This document shows positions 33,287 through 44,880 of a stretch of 64,000 nt of DNA, in pieces. A program made the position numbers and the translations under genes. The DNA is from Nemertoderma westbladi. Lineage: Eukaryota; Xenacoelomorpha; Nemertodermatida; Nemertodermatidae. Location of the stretch: the NCBI GenBank assembly GCA_032718475.1, contig JAUCBJ010005553.1, positions 1-64,000 of the forward strand, given 5' to 3'. Under the pieces are notes generated by a model. The model was not told the DNA's origin and ran no database searches. It saw only the letters and a program-made list of their open reading frames with translations. The first letter of the stretch is position 1. The number at the start of each line of letters is the position of its first letter.

Positions 33287-33811
33287 TTCATCACTCGAGA
33301 AACTAATTTATGAGTAACTAACTTATAACAATATGTTGTTTAAAAACTCATTAATGTTGATGTTTATCTATATATTTACCACTATGTTATCAGCAACTCT
33401 TAGACTCACACCCGACCTCACTCTGACTATGAGACGGTAGAATACCCTGGAGGGGTCTTCTAGTGGATTTATAGATGGTTCTGTCCTTTGTGGTTAAGAC
33501 CACTCCATACCTCTAGATGTCTCAATTTAATTTAAGGACTAAAAAATAAAAAAAATCTTAACAAATATTTTTAACGAATCTCGATCAAACAATAATAATA
33601 ATCTACGATGTTAGTTTTCATATTTATCGACTCCCATTCTGTCTGTTCAGTCTCTCGGTTATTTTTCAATGGACAGACCGAGAGGCATACAGAATGACAC
33701 GATGCGTCCAATTTGAAACAGACATCGGAAATCAAATTATCAACCAGGAAAACTATATAGCAAAAATGTCATCCCGGTGGTAGCTCTCTCAAATTTTAAC
33801 AAACCTGCAGA
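33287..33811 (+). other. Probable 3' UTR and downstream sequence
   Basis: AATAAA at 33545-33550, about 260 bp after the stop, is a plausible poly(A) signal. No other feature. Confidence 0.45.
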
Positions 33812-35095
33812 TAGATAGATAGATAGTTTCATTTTATTTGGGAACATCCCGAAATAGGCTAAAAACAGCGCACTGCACAAATTAAAATTAAAGATCAATA
33901 AAAATTATCACCAAATATAAACAAGGTGTTACATAAGCGGCTTATGTTATAGCTTTAAAATATAAAATAAGATAAATAAAAATAAAATCAACATTTAATA
34001 CAGACTAATAAAAAAATATATTTTAGAGATTTCTATCAAATTTACAGTAGGCCTACACTGAAAAATCACATTTGCGAATACTATTTTTGAATGACTTCAC
34101 ACTTAAATTATTTATTGTATCGTTTGGTAAACCATTCCATACATTGACTACTCGATTAAAAAAGGTGTTTCCAACTTTGTTAGTGTTGTACTTAGTACTC
34201 CTAATTTTATAAGTATGACCTCTAGTGGCCTCATAAGTCGACCGTTCAAAATATATACTTGGATCTAACTCAACAAGGTTATGCAAAATCTTATAAGTGT
34301 ACACAGTAGATCTCTATGTAAACGCCTTACTTCTAGTGACTCTAAGTTTAAATGTGTTAACCTCTCCTTATATGGGGTTTCTCGGTCCAAATTACATCTT
34401 GCAAAAATACGCCTGGTAAAGAAGCGCTGCACGCTTTCTAGTTTGTCAGTTAGGCCATAAAAAGGTGCACTCATGAGGAAGGGATTCCAGACTGTACTGT
34501 TGTATTCCAGAATCGGCCGGGTATAACTTTTGTAGGCTGTAAGCAGCGCCTCTTTGTCCGAGGTAATAAAGCACCTAAACAGTTTATGCAGAGATCTATA
34601 AGCTGAATTAGAAATATTTGAGATATGCTCGGAAAAAATTAAATTTCTATCAATGACTATACCTAAATCGCGGAAAGATGCTACATTTTCGAGTCCAGCA
34701 CCATTGAAATGATATTCAGCTTCTTCGCCTGTCTTCCCAAGTGTAAGTATTTTATACTTGTGGGTGGCAGTGTTTAATTGCCAGGCCGTGGACCAGGCTC
34801 GTAAAGTTATTTATGTCTTGCTGAAATTCAGGCCATTCGGCCGTATTATCAAAGTTTCTAATCTAAATCATCCGCGAATAGGCGTGTGTGTGTTTGCACC
34901 ATTGCATTAACTAAATTATTAGGCAGATCATTAATATAAATATAATAAATAATATATAATAATGGTCCGGCACATGAGCCCTGTGGCACACCAGATATTA
35001 CAACATGATAATCAGAATAGGTTGAACCGAGTCTAACTCTTTATATCCTACCACATAAAAAAATTTTGAACCAATTATACACCTTACTAACTGTT
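33812..35095 (-). pseudogene. CR1/L2-type LINE reverse transcriptase 3' half
   Basis: On the minus strand: FADDL (about 34880), then LGKTGEEAEYHFNGAG, LGIVIDRNLIFSEHI, YTRPILEYNSTVWNP, LESVQRFFTRRIFARC, and C-terminus FFNRVVNVWNGLPND with FKNSI. The 3' end carries a TATC repeat (element sense) at about 33810-33827, typical of this group. Stops and shifts throughout. Confidence 0.8.
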
Positions 35096-35404
35096 AAAAC
35101 AGACATCAGAAATGGAATCACCGCTCAGGAGATTCCATTCAATTATACTGTAGCAATAATTTAAGTTACGATAAGCTATAGTGCTTATGTAGCTTATTTT
35201 TGGAATTGGCCGACATTTTAAAAATCCCTCGTATTAACAAAAATTGATGGAAAGGCATGAAAACTTTGAGTACCAATATCTCATAATAATATTCCTAATC
35301 CTTTTTACTGGTAGTATTTTTTTCTACGGAAACACTGAATTAAATTTATAAAATTTTCTTTGAATGTTCATTTACTAATCCTCCCTAAATAAATGTGACC
35401 ACTT
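35096..35404. other. No gene seen
   Basis: AT-rich spacer between two LINE relics. Confidence 0.4.
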
Positions 35405-35720
35405 TTAGACATACACTGTACAGTAGTATGCAGAAACAACCTAGTGCGTGGCAAAGCCTACTACTGGTGAGAATGGGCGTGGTAGAAAGCCTACTACTAC
35501 TCAAACAGCTGTTCAAAGGCAATGGACTTGGGATTAGGGATGATCTGGGAAAGTGTAAGGCTGACCATAAGATCTGGGTGTGCTATGTTGATGGGTCCGC
35601 CGGTAGGAGGCGTCATGTTGCTGGGTCCGCCGGTAGGAGGCGTCATGTTGCTGGGTCCGCCGGTAGGAGGCGTCATGTTGCTGGGTCCGCCGGCACTGCA
35701 CCTTAGTGCGAGCCCATCAC
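35405..35720 (+). pseudogene. RTE-like LINE 3' fragment with a 30-bp triplication
   Basis: Encodes VVESLLLLKQLFKGNGLGIR, DLGKCKADHKIW, then GRRRHVAGSA three times in frame (30-bp unit, about 35597-35690) and the C-terminus AGTAP followed by an ATC-type tail. The extra repeats are absent from the related copy at 27975-28250. Confidence 0.8.
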
Positions 35721-36530
35721 CATCATCCAGAAATTACATCACAGCCAATTTACTACTTTTTTCATTTTTTAACAATAATGTTATAAAAACTTTAGTAAAA
35801 AAGGACTTTAATTCGATAAAAAAAAGTTAGTGGAAAACACCACTTTTTTCACCCATTTTCTGTTAGCGGGATTCAACTATTCTTTCTGACTATTCTATTT
35901 ATTCGCTTCAGTTTTACACGACTTGGGAAGTTTTTTTAGAATGAAAACTCGAGTGGAAAACTCAACACACAAGGGCAGAATTGTTGAATTTCGCTTAAAA
36001 AATGAGTTGAAAAGAGCGTTTTTCATTATTTTTTTATTATGTTTTTCTGGTATAAACAATTTAGTTTAATTTTTTAGTGTGTGAGCTGTATTCTGACAAA
36101 TCAGTTGAAAAAATAGTGAAAGATAGTCTTTCTTTCACTAATGGTTTACCTTTCTTAACTAATTTCTGGGAAATTAGTGAATTGATACTAGATTAATTCA
36201 CACATTTTTAAAAATATTATTGATTATAAAAAGGATAAATCCACAATATTGGAAAACAAAGAGAGAATTAAACGCAATATTTTTTACCGATGGTTCTAAA
36301 CTATAACCCATCAAACCCGCAGGTGTTCGCAATGATAAAAAATGTAGTTATAAGCGGTCACCAACACTAAAAAACATTTTTAATTCAGATCTATTCATGA
36401 AAGAGAGTCCGGGAGTTAAAAAATTTTTTCATTCTGAAGTGCCAAACATTGTGTGAATATCGTTGAAACAACGAAAGTTAGCTTTAAAACGGAAAGTTAT
36501 TATATTCGAAAGAAAATGGACTGCACCTTT
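35721..36530. other. AT-rich spacer, no gene seen
   Basis: Low-GC sequence. Composition changes sharply at about 36540 to the GC-richer retroelement block. Confidence 0.45.
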
Positions 36531-36532
36531 TA

Positions 36533-37193
36533 GAATTTGATATATTTGATGTACGTAACCCAGTCCGTATCTGAGTGGCCGATCCTCTCGATGGGCGGCA
36601 TCTCCCCGAACTCGTCGACATCTTCCTCCGTCGCTGGGAGTGGATCCAAACCCGGTATCCCAGTAGATCCATTGTTCCCCTTTCCCGCGGACCTTCTACC
36701 CGTAACTTTCCATCCTTCCTGTTCTCTCGGTCTCTATCTCACGAAATCGCCCTCAGAGCCTGCTGGCATGGGCATCGCTTGCAATCCCGATGTCGACTAT
36801 TTTGGCGATTCTTCCGTCCATCCTAGCTCCTCCCCCAGAAACTCGCCGAGCTCCCAGATCCCCTACCTCAGCTCGTCCTAGTTCTGGGCCTCGAACCCGT
36901 AATCCTCTCCCCTAGCATCCGCCTCTCTCTCATCTGCCTCCCTCCTTTGAAGCTTCCAGTCGCTTCTCCTCAACTCTATCCGCTTTCAGCTTCTCCCATC
37001 TCTTGTATGGTGTATCCACCTCCCTGTCTACTAGGTGCCGGCTGTTGTAGTACACCGACTCGCCCTTCAGCCCCGAGTGGTCTACCAGACCTTCGAAGGC
37101 TCTTCTGTAGTTTAGAGGTGATCCTGATAGCAGAAACGCCGTTGGCTCTCTTCCGATAACCATGGCCATGAATAGATTTAGTAAACCTATCAT
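36533..37193 (-). pseudogene. Frameshifted C-terminal part of the exonuclease-like protein
   Basis: MIGLLNLFMAMVIGREPTAF continues the hydrophobic helix expected after Exo III. Then KRWEKLKADRVEEKRLE, and in a further frame IPGLDPLPATEEDVDEFGEM to a stop near 36533. Several stops between show decay. The acidic tail matches no family I know. Confidence 0.45.
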
Positions 37194-38037
37194 TATCCAA
37201 TCCTCCTGTAGGATATATCTCTTCTGATATATCTTTATTGCCCCACTTCAGCGAGTTCGCCAGCTCCGCTCCGTACTCCTCCCGGAACTTACCCCAGTCC
37301 ATCGGCTTGTGGCAGACGAGCCCCATGAGCTGGCCCATCGCCACTGCTCCCCAATGTCCTGTCTTCTCTACCAATCCCAACCCGTCTGGCCCTGTCATGG
37401 CCATATAGACCGTTTGCATGTCCAGGAGGTTGGGGTTCTCCGGTCCAATGATCCTCTCCGCATCGTCGCGGATCGCCAATCCCACCTTCACCATTGTCTT
37501 CTCCCTTGCTATGTCTTGCACTGCCCTTGGCAACTGGTTTAACTTTGGCCCGCTCTTCTTGCCGTACGTTCCTAGATCGAATAGGAATATGTCTCCATTT
37601 GGCGCAGCCAAATGCAGTAGTATGGTTCTAGCCGATCCCACCGACCCTCTTCTCGAACCCTCTTCGTCCTCCGCAGTCCCCTCGTCGTCTAGGACCATGT
37701 ATCCTCCCCTGTTCACGGACTCTACGAACCTCCTCCAGTCTTTTCTCGGTGTTTCTCTCGGACACTTCGGTATCCCGAACTTTGCTTCGTCTCCTTTCAC
37801 TACGTAGCGAAAATGCTCAAGGATTGCGTTGTCCAGCGATGGTGCCCCGTAGGTCCCGACCAGTCGCCTCTCGTGCATCTCCCTGAAGTGGTCCTGCAGC
37901 GCCCGCGCTTTGTGACCCTTCACTAGCGGCTCGTAGTATCCCCTTGTCTTCTCGTCCGGATGCCTTTGCGTGAAGTCCACTAGTATCTCATTTCCACTCC
38001 TCTCCGTCTTTCTCTTCTTGACTAGTCTCTCCGCCAT
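36976..38037 (-). CDS. DEDD-type 3'-5' exonuclease-like ORF
   Basis: Starts at ATG 38037 (MAERLVKKRK). Near residue 115 it has YMVLDDEGT, matching Exo I (D-x-E). Then ILLHLAAPNGDIFLFDL and KVGLAIRDDAERI near residue 190 match the WRN/RNase D-like core and Exo II. Further on LLDMQTVYMAM and LKWGNKDISEEIYPTGGLDN resemble Exo III (Tyr then Asp). A frameshift near 37193 follows at once; the correct continuation is in 37193-36930 and coding-like sequence runs on to about 36533 with stops. RNase D/WRN/EXD-type enzymes trim 3' ends of RNA or DNA. Same strand and composition as the BEL/Pao pol just upstream. Could instead be an unrelated host-derived or second-element ORF. Confidence 0.5.
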   Translation of the reverse strand: MAERLVKKRKTERSGNEILVDFTQRHPDEKTRGYYEPLVKGHKARALQDHFREMHERRLVGTYGAPSLDNAILEHFRYVVKGDEAKFGIPKCPRETPRKDWRRFVESVNRGGYMVLDDEGTAEDEEGSRRGSVGSARTILLHLAAPNGDIFLFDLGTYGKKSGPKLNQLPRAVQDIAREKTMVKVGLAIRDDAERIIGPENPNLLDMQTVYMAMTGPDGLGLVEKTGHWGAVAMGQLMGLVCHKPMDWGKFREEYGAELANSLKWGNKDISEEIYPTGGLDNDRFTKSIHGHGYRKRANGVSAIRITSKLQKSLRRSGRPLGAEGRVGVLQQPAPSRQGGGYTIQEMGEAESG

Positions 38038-38559
38038 TACAAACACTCTCGCTCGCTCACCCGCTTGGTGGTGCCTTGCCAAGGCTCAAGTAGATGAGTG
38101 ACGTTCAGTAGGATGGTCTGTACTGGTTCAGCACATGTACTGTACTGTACTGTAATATACTGTACTGCACATGGCCTATCTCTCTCAAAATGCTAGATTT
38201 GTAGTATATTTTTACCTGTACGCCCCCCAAAGTGCCAATTTTCCTAAATTCCCTAAATTTGTCAGTTACTTTTATTATGTTCTAGAATCTTTTGCTTACT
38301 GTTACCATAATTTGTCGGGTTTACTTTTAATACTATTTTATATTTTTTGTTAGTATGCTATTATCGCTTATAGTGGGTTATTTTTACTTAGATAACCCCT
38401 ATAGTTTGTATACAGGGTAGAATAGCTATTATCTACTGTGCTAGTCTGTACCAGGTAGCCTCCTGGCCCTGTATCAAACATCCTAACTTACTCTATGGGC
38501 CGTGCAGTACAGTCATCTGTCTCGTGCGGCCTACACAGTCTATCCTGCTGTACCCACGT

Positions 38560-39715
38560 GCCCCCTCTCTCTTTCGTGGCACTCTCTATGCCCACAACCT
38601 CTACGGTACTATGTACCCTACTACTACTACTCTTATGATATATTTATATCATACTCTCTACTCTCTTACTACTAACTCTTACTAACTCTACTAACTCTAC
38701 TAACTATGCTTATAACTCTATCGGTACTACGTACCCTGCCACTACTCTTGTGGTATGTTTATATACCACACTCCCTATACTTCTAACTTCTACCAGCGGT
38801 ACTATGTACCCTGCCACTACTCTCGTGGTATGTCAATATACCACACTCCCTATACTTCTAACTTCTACCAGCGGTACTATGTACCCTGCCACTACTCTCG
38901 TGGTATGTCAATATACCACACTCCCTATACTTCTAACTTCTACCAGCAGTACTATGTACCCTGCCACTACTCTTGTGGTATGTTTATATACCACACTCCC
39001 TATACTTCTATCTGCCTACTAATGGTACTATGTACCCTACTACTCTCGTAGTACGTTAATGTACCACACTCCCTATACTTCCGCCTACGGTACTATGTAC
39101 TCTACTACTCTCGTGGTGCGTCAATGTACCACACTCCCTATACTTCTGCCTACGGTACTATGTACCCTACTACTCTCGTGGTGCATCAATGTACCACACT
39201 CCCTATACTTCTGCCTATGGTACTATGTACCCTGCCACTACTCTCGTGGTATGTCAATATACCACACTCCCTATACTTCTAACTTCTACCAGCGGTACTA
39301 TGTACCCTGCCACTACTCTCGTGGTATGTCAATATACCACACTCCCTATACTTCTAACTTCTACCAGCAGTACTATGTACCCTGCCACTACTCTTGTGGT
39401 ATGTTTATATACCACACTCCCTATACTTCTATCTGCCTACTAATGGTACTATGTACCCTACTACTCTCGTAGTACGTTAATGTACCACACTCCCTATACT
39501 TCCGCCTACGGTACTATGTACTCTACTACTCTCGTGGTGCGTCAATGTACCACACTCCCTATACTTCTGCCTACGGTACTATGTACCCTACTACTCTCGT
39601 GGTGCATCAATGTACCACACTCCCTATACTTCTGCCTATGGTACTATGTACCCTACTACTCTCGTTCTATGTCAATGTACCATACTCCCTATACTTCTAA
39701 CTACTTACTTAGTGC
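38560..39715. repeat. Hairpin-rich satellite inside the BEL/Pao block
   Basis: Units of 65 and 75 bp, each with GGTACTATGTACC (palindrome) and a stem-loop GTGGTAT...ATACCAC. A higher-order unit of about 421 bp repeats (for example ATCTGCCTACTAATGGTACT at about 39009 and 39430). It lies between the end of pol and the exonuclease-like ORF. Confidence 0.92.
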
Positions 39716-39867
39716 TACGTACTATCTATTACTCTACTCCCTATACTCTCTATATACTATTACTTTCTTTCTTTTATTATTTTATTATTTTTTTTTATAT
39801 TATGTGTGGGAAGGGCGTCTCACCCTCAGTTCCACCCCCCTCAGTCCAACATTTGGATGACTAAACT

Positions 39868-40059
39868 CTAAAGTGCCCCTTCTAGAAAGCAGCACTTTCC
39901 TACAGCCCTCCTGTAGGTCTTCCTGTCCTTTGCTCCTATCTTGCCTCCTATCCTCACTTCCACCGACCGGACTCTTCCGTCCTCGTAGGGGTAAGTATCT
40001 ACCACTCTCGCTAGTTTCCACTGGTTATTGATAATTATGTCGTCAGTAACGATTACCAA
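39868..40059 (-). pseudogene. BEL/Pao integrase C-terminal domain (DUF5641-like)
   Basis: Reads VIVTDDIIINNQWKLARVVD, then DGRVRSVEVRIGG. This strand pattern ends most BEL/Pao polyproteins. Marks the 3' end of pol. Confidence 0.65.
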
Positions 40060-40196
40060 GTCACCTTTCTTCAGCTCCCTAGTAGTGTTTCTCCACTTAC
40101 TCCTCCTGTGTAATGTGGGAAGATTCCTCTACCCATCTCCTCCAATACTCGGCGCTTATTGCCTTGGCGACTTTCCAACTCTGACGGGAATGTATG

Positions 40197-41578
40197 TCAT
40201 CTGGGTCTGACACCCCGCATGTCGATGGTCGCCGGCCTCTCCATCAGAAAGTGTCCCGGTGTTAGCACGTCCAGTGATTCTGGGTCGTCATTCTCCGGAT
40301 ACAGCGGTCTGCTATTAATGATTCCCTCGCACTTGGCTAGCACCGTTCTTAGTATGTCCTCTGTGACCATGTGGGTGTTCATCAACTTCGTCATTAGACG
40401 CTTAGAACTTCCCACAAGTCTCTCTACACATCCTAAGGTATGTGGCGCATACGGCGTCCTCCTCTTCCCACTTGCCGCCTCCTCATAGTGGCCCTGACAT
40501 CGTCTCCCTCTAGAATGTCGAAGGCCTCGGCCAACTCGTTCTCCGCTCCCATGAAGTTGGTCCCATTATCTGAATAAATCACCGTGATTGTTCCCCCTTT
40601 GCGGTCTCTAAATCTCTCTAAGGCATTAATAAATGCCGATGCCGTAGCATCCTGCGCAAGTTCTATTCCTACCACTCTCGTGTTGTTGCATACGAAGATA
40701 ATGCCGTAGCGTTTCTCCGTGTGTCGCATCACCTTAATCTTAATCGGCCCGAACATGCCTATGCCGCAGTGCATGAATGGCGGGTTGTGTTGTCTCACTC
40801 TATTGGCCAGTAATGGCGCCATCTCCTGTACGGCCCTCTCCTTTCTCGTCCGTTGGCAGGTCTGGCACTGCCCCACTACTGCCTTCACCTTCTTCCTTAA
40901 CTGTGTGATCCAGAATGTTCTCCGTATCTCTGTGAGGGTCTGATTCGTGCCTCCATGTAGTATCGACTTATGGGAGTCCCAAATGATCTGGTGGACTATC
41001 GGTGATTTGTTGGGAATGATTATGGGTTTTGGTGGGATAACTAGGCTGTTGTTGTTCACCACTCTGGAATTCATCACCAGAATCCCGTCATCGTTTAGCT
41101 GTGGGGACAGCGTGTTGAGCTCGCTGTCTCGACGAAGGTGTTGTTGCTTGCCAACTCTATCCACTTCGTCGGCGTAGTTCTTTCTCTGCTCGTACCGTAT
41201 TATGGCCTTAGCCGCTCCTTCCAGATCGATGTTTGGTTTCCTTTTGGCATCCTTGCCAACTCCCCTAAGGAAATCCCCGTAGGCCCTCCAATATGCTACC
41301 AACTTCTTGGTCTTATACCAGCTGGAGCTGTAACTGAGCAACCTATCCGTCGGGTTGTCGCATGGTTCTTCTGATTTCGGTGGCACCTCCTTGATCTCCC
41401 TCACCATCTGGCTGTATATCTCTTCCCCTTCTGAATCTTCCCCCTCTTCTTCTGGTACTACTTCCTCTGAGCCCGGGTCCACCTTCCTCATTGGTGGCCA
41501 GGCTGATCTATCGTTCAGGAAGTGTGGCCCGTGCTGCCACAACACTTCCTTCTTCGAGAAAGTGTGGCGTGCCACGCC
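40197..41578 (-). pseudogene. BEL/Pao integrase
   Basis: HHCC zinc-binding region (HGGTNQTLTEIRRTFWI, CQTCQRTR), then core FGPIKIKVMRHTEKRYGIIF, IYSDNGTNFMGAENEL, and after a frameshift near 40430 IINSRPLYPENDDPE and LTPGHFLMERPA. The catalytic Asp in SDNGTNF is present; the Glu lies in the segment interrupted by the shift. Integrates element cDNA in live relatives. Confidence 0.85.
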
Positions 41579-41581
41579 CCT

Positions 41582-42049
41582 CTATAACAAATCTGCCGGA
41601 TTGTCGTCGGTAGGGCAGTAATGCCACCTATCTAGGTCGGTCGTCGCTCTTATTTCGTCTACCCTATTCGCGACGAATACAGGGTATCTCATCTTCTCGT
41701 TATGCAGCCACCCTAGCACTACCATGGAGTCCGTCCAGTAGTATGTCTCCACTATGTTGGGTATAGAGTCCATCAAATAGGCTGTGGATCTCACTCCTAA
41801 CCTTGCAGCTGTCAACTCGAGTTTCGGGACTGACGCTGAATCTGGTGGCATCGACTTCACTTTACTAAATGCAAGTCTGGGCTTGTGAGCCCCCTTTCGC
41901 TGAACCAGATAAAGTGCCGCTCCGTATGCTTCCAAAGATGCATCGGAGAACATGTGTAGGTCCAGGTCCGTCATGTCCCCGTCCTGGAAATACACGCGTG
42001 GCATGCTGTACGTCCCCACTTGTTCTAAACTTCCCGTCCACTTATTCCA
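41582..42049 (-). pseudogene. BEL/Pao RNase H domain
   Basis: Contains LHMFSDASLEAYGAALYLV, KLELTAARLGVRSTAYL, YYWTDSMVVLGWLH and a final DNPADLL. First Asp (FSDAS), Glu (LEL), Asp (TDS) and the later Asp (DNPAD) match the RNase H carboxylates. It ends at an in-frame TAG (41579-41581) before the integrase. Confidence 0.8.
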
Positions 42050-42470
42050 TTATTTACTTATTTCTTCCGGGACCTCCGTATCCCACTCGTCCTTCAACTT
42101 GTATACTTTCTTTAGTATCTGCTTCGGCGTGACTAGAAATGAGGATGCTAGGCCTAAGGGATCGTATATTCTTGCTATGTATGATACATAGCCTCGCTTT
42201 GTGTGGATCTCTGCGCCCTCCTGGCTTAGTTGATACTCCAACTCATCCGTTTCCCGGTTCCACACGATCCCCAGCGCCTTCTGCTGAGACTCCACTCTCT
42301 TGTTCACCATGTCCTGTCCCATCGTTGTTGTGGGGTTGTCCATGCTCGACTCTGGCCGCCTGTCTTCTATGGCTTTCATGAACTCCTCTGAGCTGGACTG
42401 GAACTTAGTCAGGTTGAATCCGGATCCTTTCAGGATGTCACGAACCTCGCAGTCAGCGAGTCAGCGTTAA
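42050..42470 (-). pseudogene. BEL/Pao RT connection region
   Basis: Reads RDILKGSGFNLTKFQSS, then QQKALGIVWNRETDE, TKRGYVSYIARIYDPLGL and KLKDEWDTEVPEE. LGI-x-W and TKR...IYDPLGL are diagnostic of BEL/Pao polymerase just after the palm. The YVDD motif upstream is absent. An in-frame TAA near 42049 separates it from RNase H, otherwise the frame is continuous. Confidence 0.8.
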
Positions 42471-42479
42471 CCTCGGGTT

Positions 42480-43119
42480 CGCCGTCGTGCGGATCTGCCT
42501 AACCCACTAACTTAATTCCCCTAGCATCCACTAAGTAAGGCCCTACGTACACTACCTCAGGCCCCATTACCCCGGACCGCCACAATTCAAACAGTTCGGT
42601 GGCGACCCCCCTCGCTCTCTCACTCACCAGTTCTCCCTGTCCAAAACGGACTAAATATCGAAAGTGTTTATTCGACTCACCTAGCCTTTGATGTAGTTTA
42701 GGCTGGTCTACCTTTCTCCCTTCTTTGGCCTCCTTCAGTAACTTCTTGGTGGCATTGTAGGCCTGTCATTGCCGATCACTCGTCCCAACGTCCTCTTCGC
42801 CGACTCCTCCTCCTCTCCTCGTCCGGCATCGTACCGGCGGCCCCACCGTCGCCGTTCCGGTGGGCCGACCGTCGCCCTCGGCCTGTGGCTGGCCGGCGAC
42901 TTCAGTACTCCGACTGCCATCGTGCATCTACTCGTCTCCCTCTTGTGGTTAACGGCCGCCCTCTGCTTGGGTAGCCGGATCGTCTCTCGTCGGCGAATCC
43001 GGCGTGGCAGGCCGATACCGTCTCATCGCAGCCTCACGGATCGTTTGGTTAGTATCGTCCGGGGTCCACGGCGGCGTCCTCTCTCCCTCAGATAATCGGG
43101 GCGTCCCTTGTTCCGCCAT
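42480..43119 (-). pseudogene. Gag-like relic of the BEL/Pao block
   Basis: An ATG at 43119 opens 56 codons beginning MAEQGTPRLSEGERTPPW and ends at TAA 42949-42951. Downstream, in other frames, AYNATKKLLKEAKEGRKVDQ and later RYLVRFGQGELVSERA read like a helical Gag segment. Frames are broken. Position before the RT tail is the main support for the Gag call. Confidence 0.4.
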
Positions 43120-43692
43120 CTTTCCTTCTCTTTCTATCCTCTGCAGTCACAGTTTATGGCAGTTGTCAGTTAATGACTGTGACGTGATCAGAGATCCCGA
43201 CCGGGTTGTCAAAGTATGCGTCACCATTCTGCTGGGGATCGTGCTACTGGCTTTGGCCGAGGCCGTCTGGGAAAACAGTAAAAGTTCCTGTTGTCTTTCG
43301 ATATTAATAAATATAGGCGGTAATAGCACGTACCGAATATAAAGAAGAAAATACAGATAAATTGTTACCGGTATGGCGGTGGCGGTCATTAACTATGACC
43401 GGTCGGCACTGGCTAAACTGAATAACACAACTGACCAGTAAACCAGTAATGTGAGATAATATATGATTAATACATTGAATATTGGTTCACCTCTTACTCT
43501 ACTTTAACCCTCTACCCAATGGATGCTTTCCTGTCCCCTATCACATGCTTCCCTCCCCACTATTGGCTAATGTACTACTTGTCAATTTGGCACTCCCTGG
43601 GAGTGTTTCCCCTCCACTGCTAGCCTCTACTAGCTGCCTTCCCTCCGAGGTGGTTTGACCTCTCACCTCTCTCTGTGGCTTTGGGGCTTGTT
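43120..43692. other. Possible leader/LTR region, nothing certain
   Basis: GC-richer to about 43300, then AT-rich. An LTR upstream of the gag relic would be expected here, but I found no matching direct repeat at 36 kb. Confidence 0.3.
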
Positions 43693-43711
43693 CCCCCCCC
43701 CCCCCCCCCCC
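43693..43711. repeat. poly(C) tract flanking repeat copy B (left)
   Basis: Nineteen C directly before TGTTCGCGC. Confidence 0.9.
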
Positions 43712-44880
43712 TGTTCGCGCTTTCAGACCTTTAGCAGTTTAACCTGCCAAATTTAGATGTCTTCTAGATTATAAATCGACTTTAGCCTATGACGAGTATT
43801 TGATACACTACATTAGCCGAAGCCAGTCTATGCGCGACCATTCACCCGCTGGATATACCCGTGAGACTGGATTCGGAAGCTTTGACCTTATTGCGGTGTA
43901 GGCCTACTGTATTATTCGACTGATCGTTAATATATAATTTCTGACAAATATTATTCACTTTCGGGAAATATTAACAGTTCCTTTAGGACGTGGCGCTCTA
44001 AATATGTAAACAGAGTTATGACTTACACTAGACACAACGGGATGGGTATGGATTCACGTATAAAGCGCATTCTTTAGGAGATGCTTTGTTATCAATCACA
44101 ATCATGCACACTACTGCACAATGTTGCACACCAATCTGCCGACCTTCACTAAATTTAGTCACATATAAAGAGAACAACGACCTATACATGTAGTGCCTAT
44201 GAAATAGCATTAGATTCACTTCAAAACCACTTTAATGTAAGTCGCAATTGTTATATGTAACCGGTCTCTCTTACCTTCAGTATATCAAGAAGATTGGGGG
44301 TTTTATGATTATTTATCGATATTCCAAATATAATAATATTCCATCAACTGATATAATTAATGACCGACAGTAAATAGCAGTAAAAATTCTGTGTTTGTAG
44401 TTTACAAATAAGTAGTGATGTGTGTATGTGGTGTGATAACAGATATACGTTTCGATGATCAAGCCTACTAATGTTGGGCTGAAGCCTGAAAACACAGAGA
44501 TTCCAAAGCCGGTCTTCTGGCATCAGGAAAAAAGGTAAACATTGACCCATAATGCATTGCGCGATTTCCCGGAGGTTTCTGTACAAATAACAGGAGAATC
44601 GCTCTGATTGGTTGTCCGAACAAATAAACAAAGGAAAGGTACACGTGTACAGATCAGCTGTTAGCCGTCGTCATAGTAACTACACTGTGTCAAGAGGATT
44701 TTAGCGTATTGCGACATAAAATTGCTAGTTATGTCCGCTAAAGTACACATACAGAAGAAATGGCTTTTTATGTCCACAAAAACACCGGTACAGTAAGTAA
44801 ACGGTTTTTTATGTCCGTTAAACCAACTACAGAGTACTTTGCGGGGAAAATAACCAGCTAATTCCGCAAAAGCTTTTACA
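43712..44880 (-). repeat. 1.2-kb dispersed repeat, copy B
   Basis: Reverse-complement homologue of 1536-2750. It runs TGTTCGCGC...GCTTTTACA on the + strand and is flanked on both sides by runs of C (C19 and C20) in the same orientation, as if inserted into a poly(C) target that was duplicated. TG...CA ends would also suit a solo LTR. Confidence 0.8.

Larger units (their letters stand above)
36533..43119 (-). mobile_element. BEL/Pao-like retroelement block, defective
   Basis: A minus-strand block, distinctly GC-richer than its flanks. From 5' to 3': gag relic, RT tail, RNase H, integrase and C-terminal domain, satellite, exonuclease-like ORF. The RT catalytic core and protease are missing, apparently by a deletion joining gag-like sequence to the RT tail near 42480. 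I could not identify the LTRs by eye, so the limits are those of coding-like sequence. Confidence 0.7.

Noticed and set aside
42769-43342. Plus-strand frames of about 110 codons opposite the gag relic
   Set aside because: No domain; shadows of GC-rich coding sequence on the minus strand.
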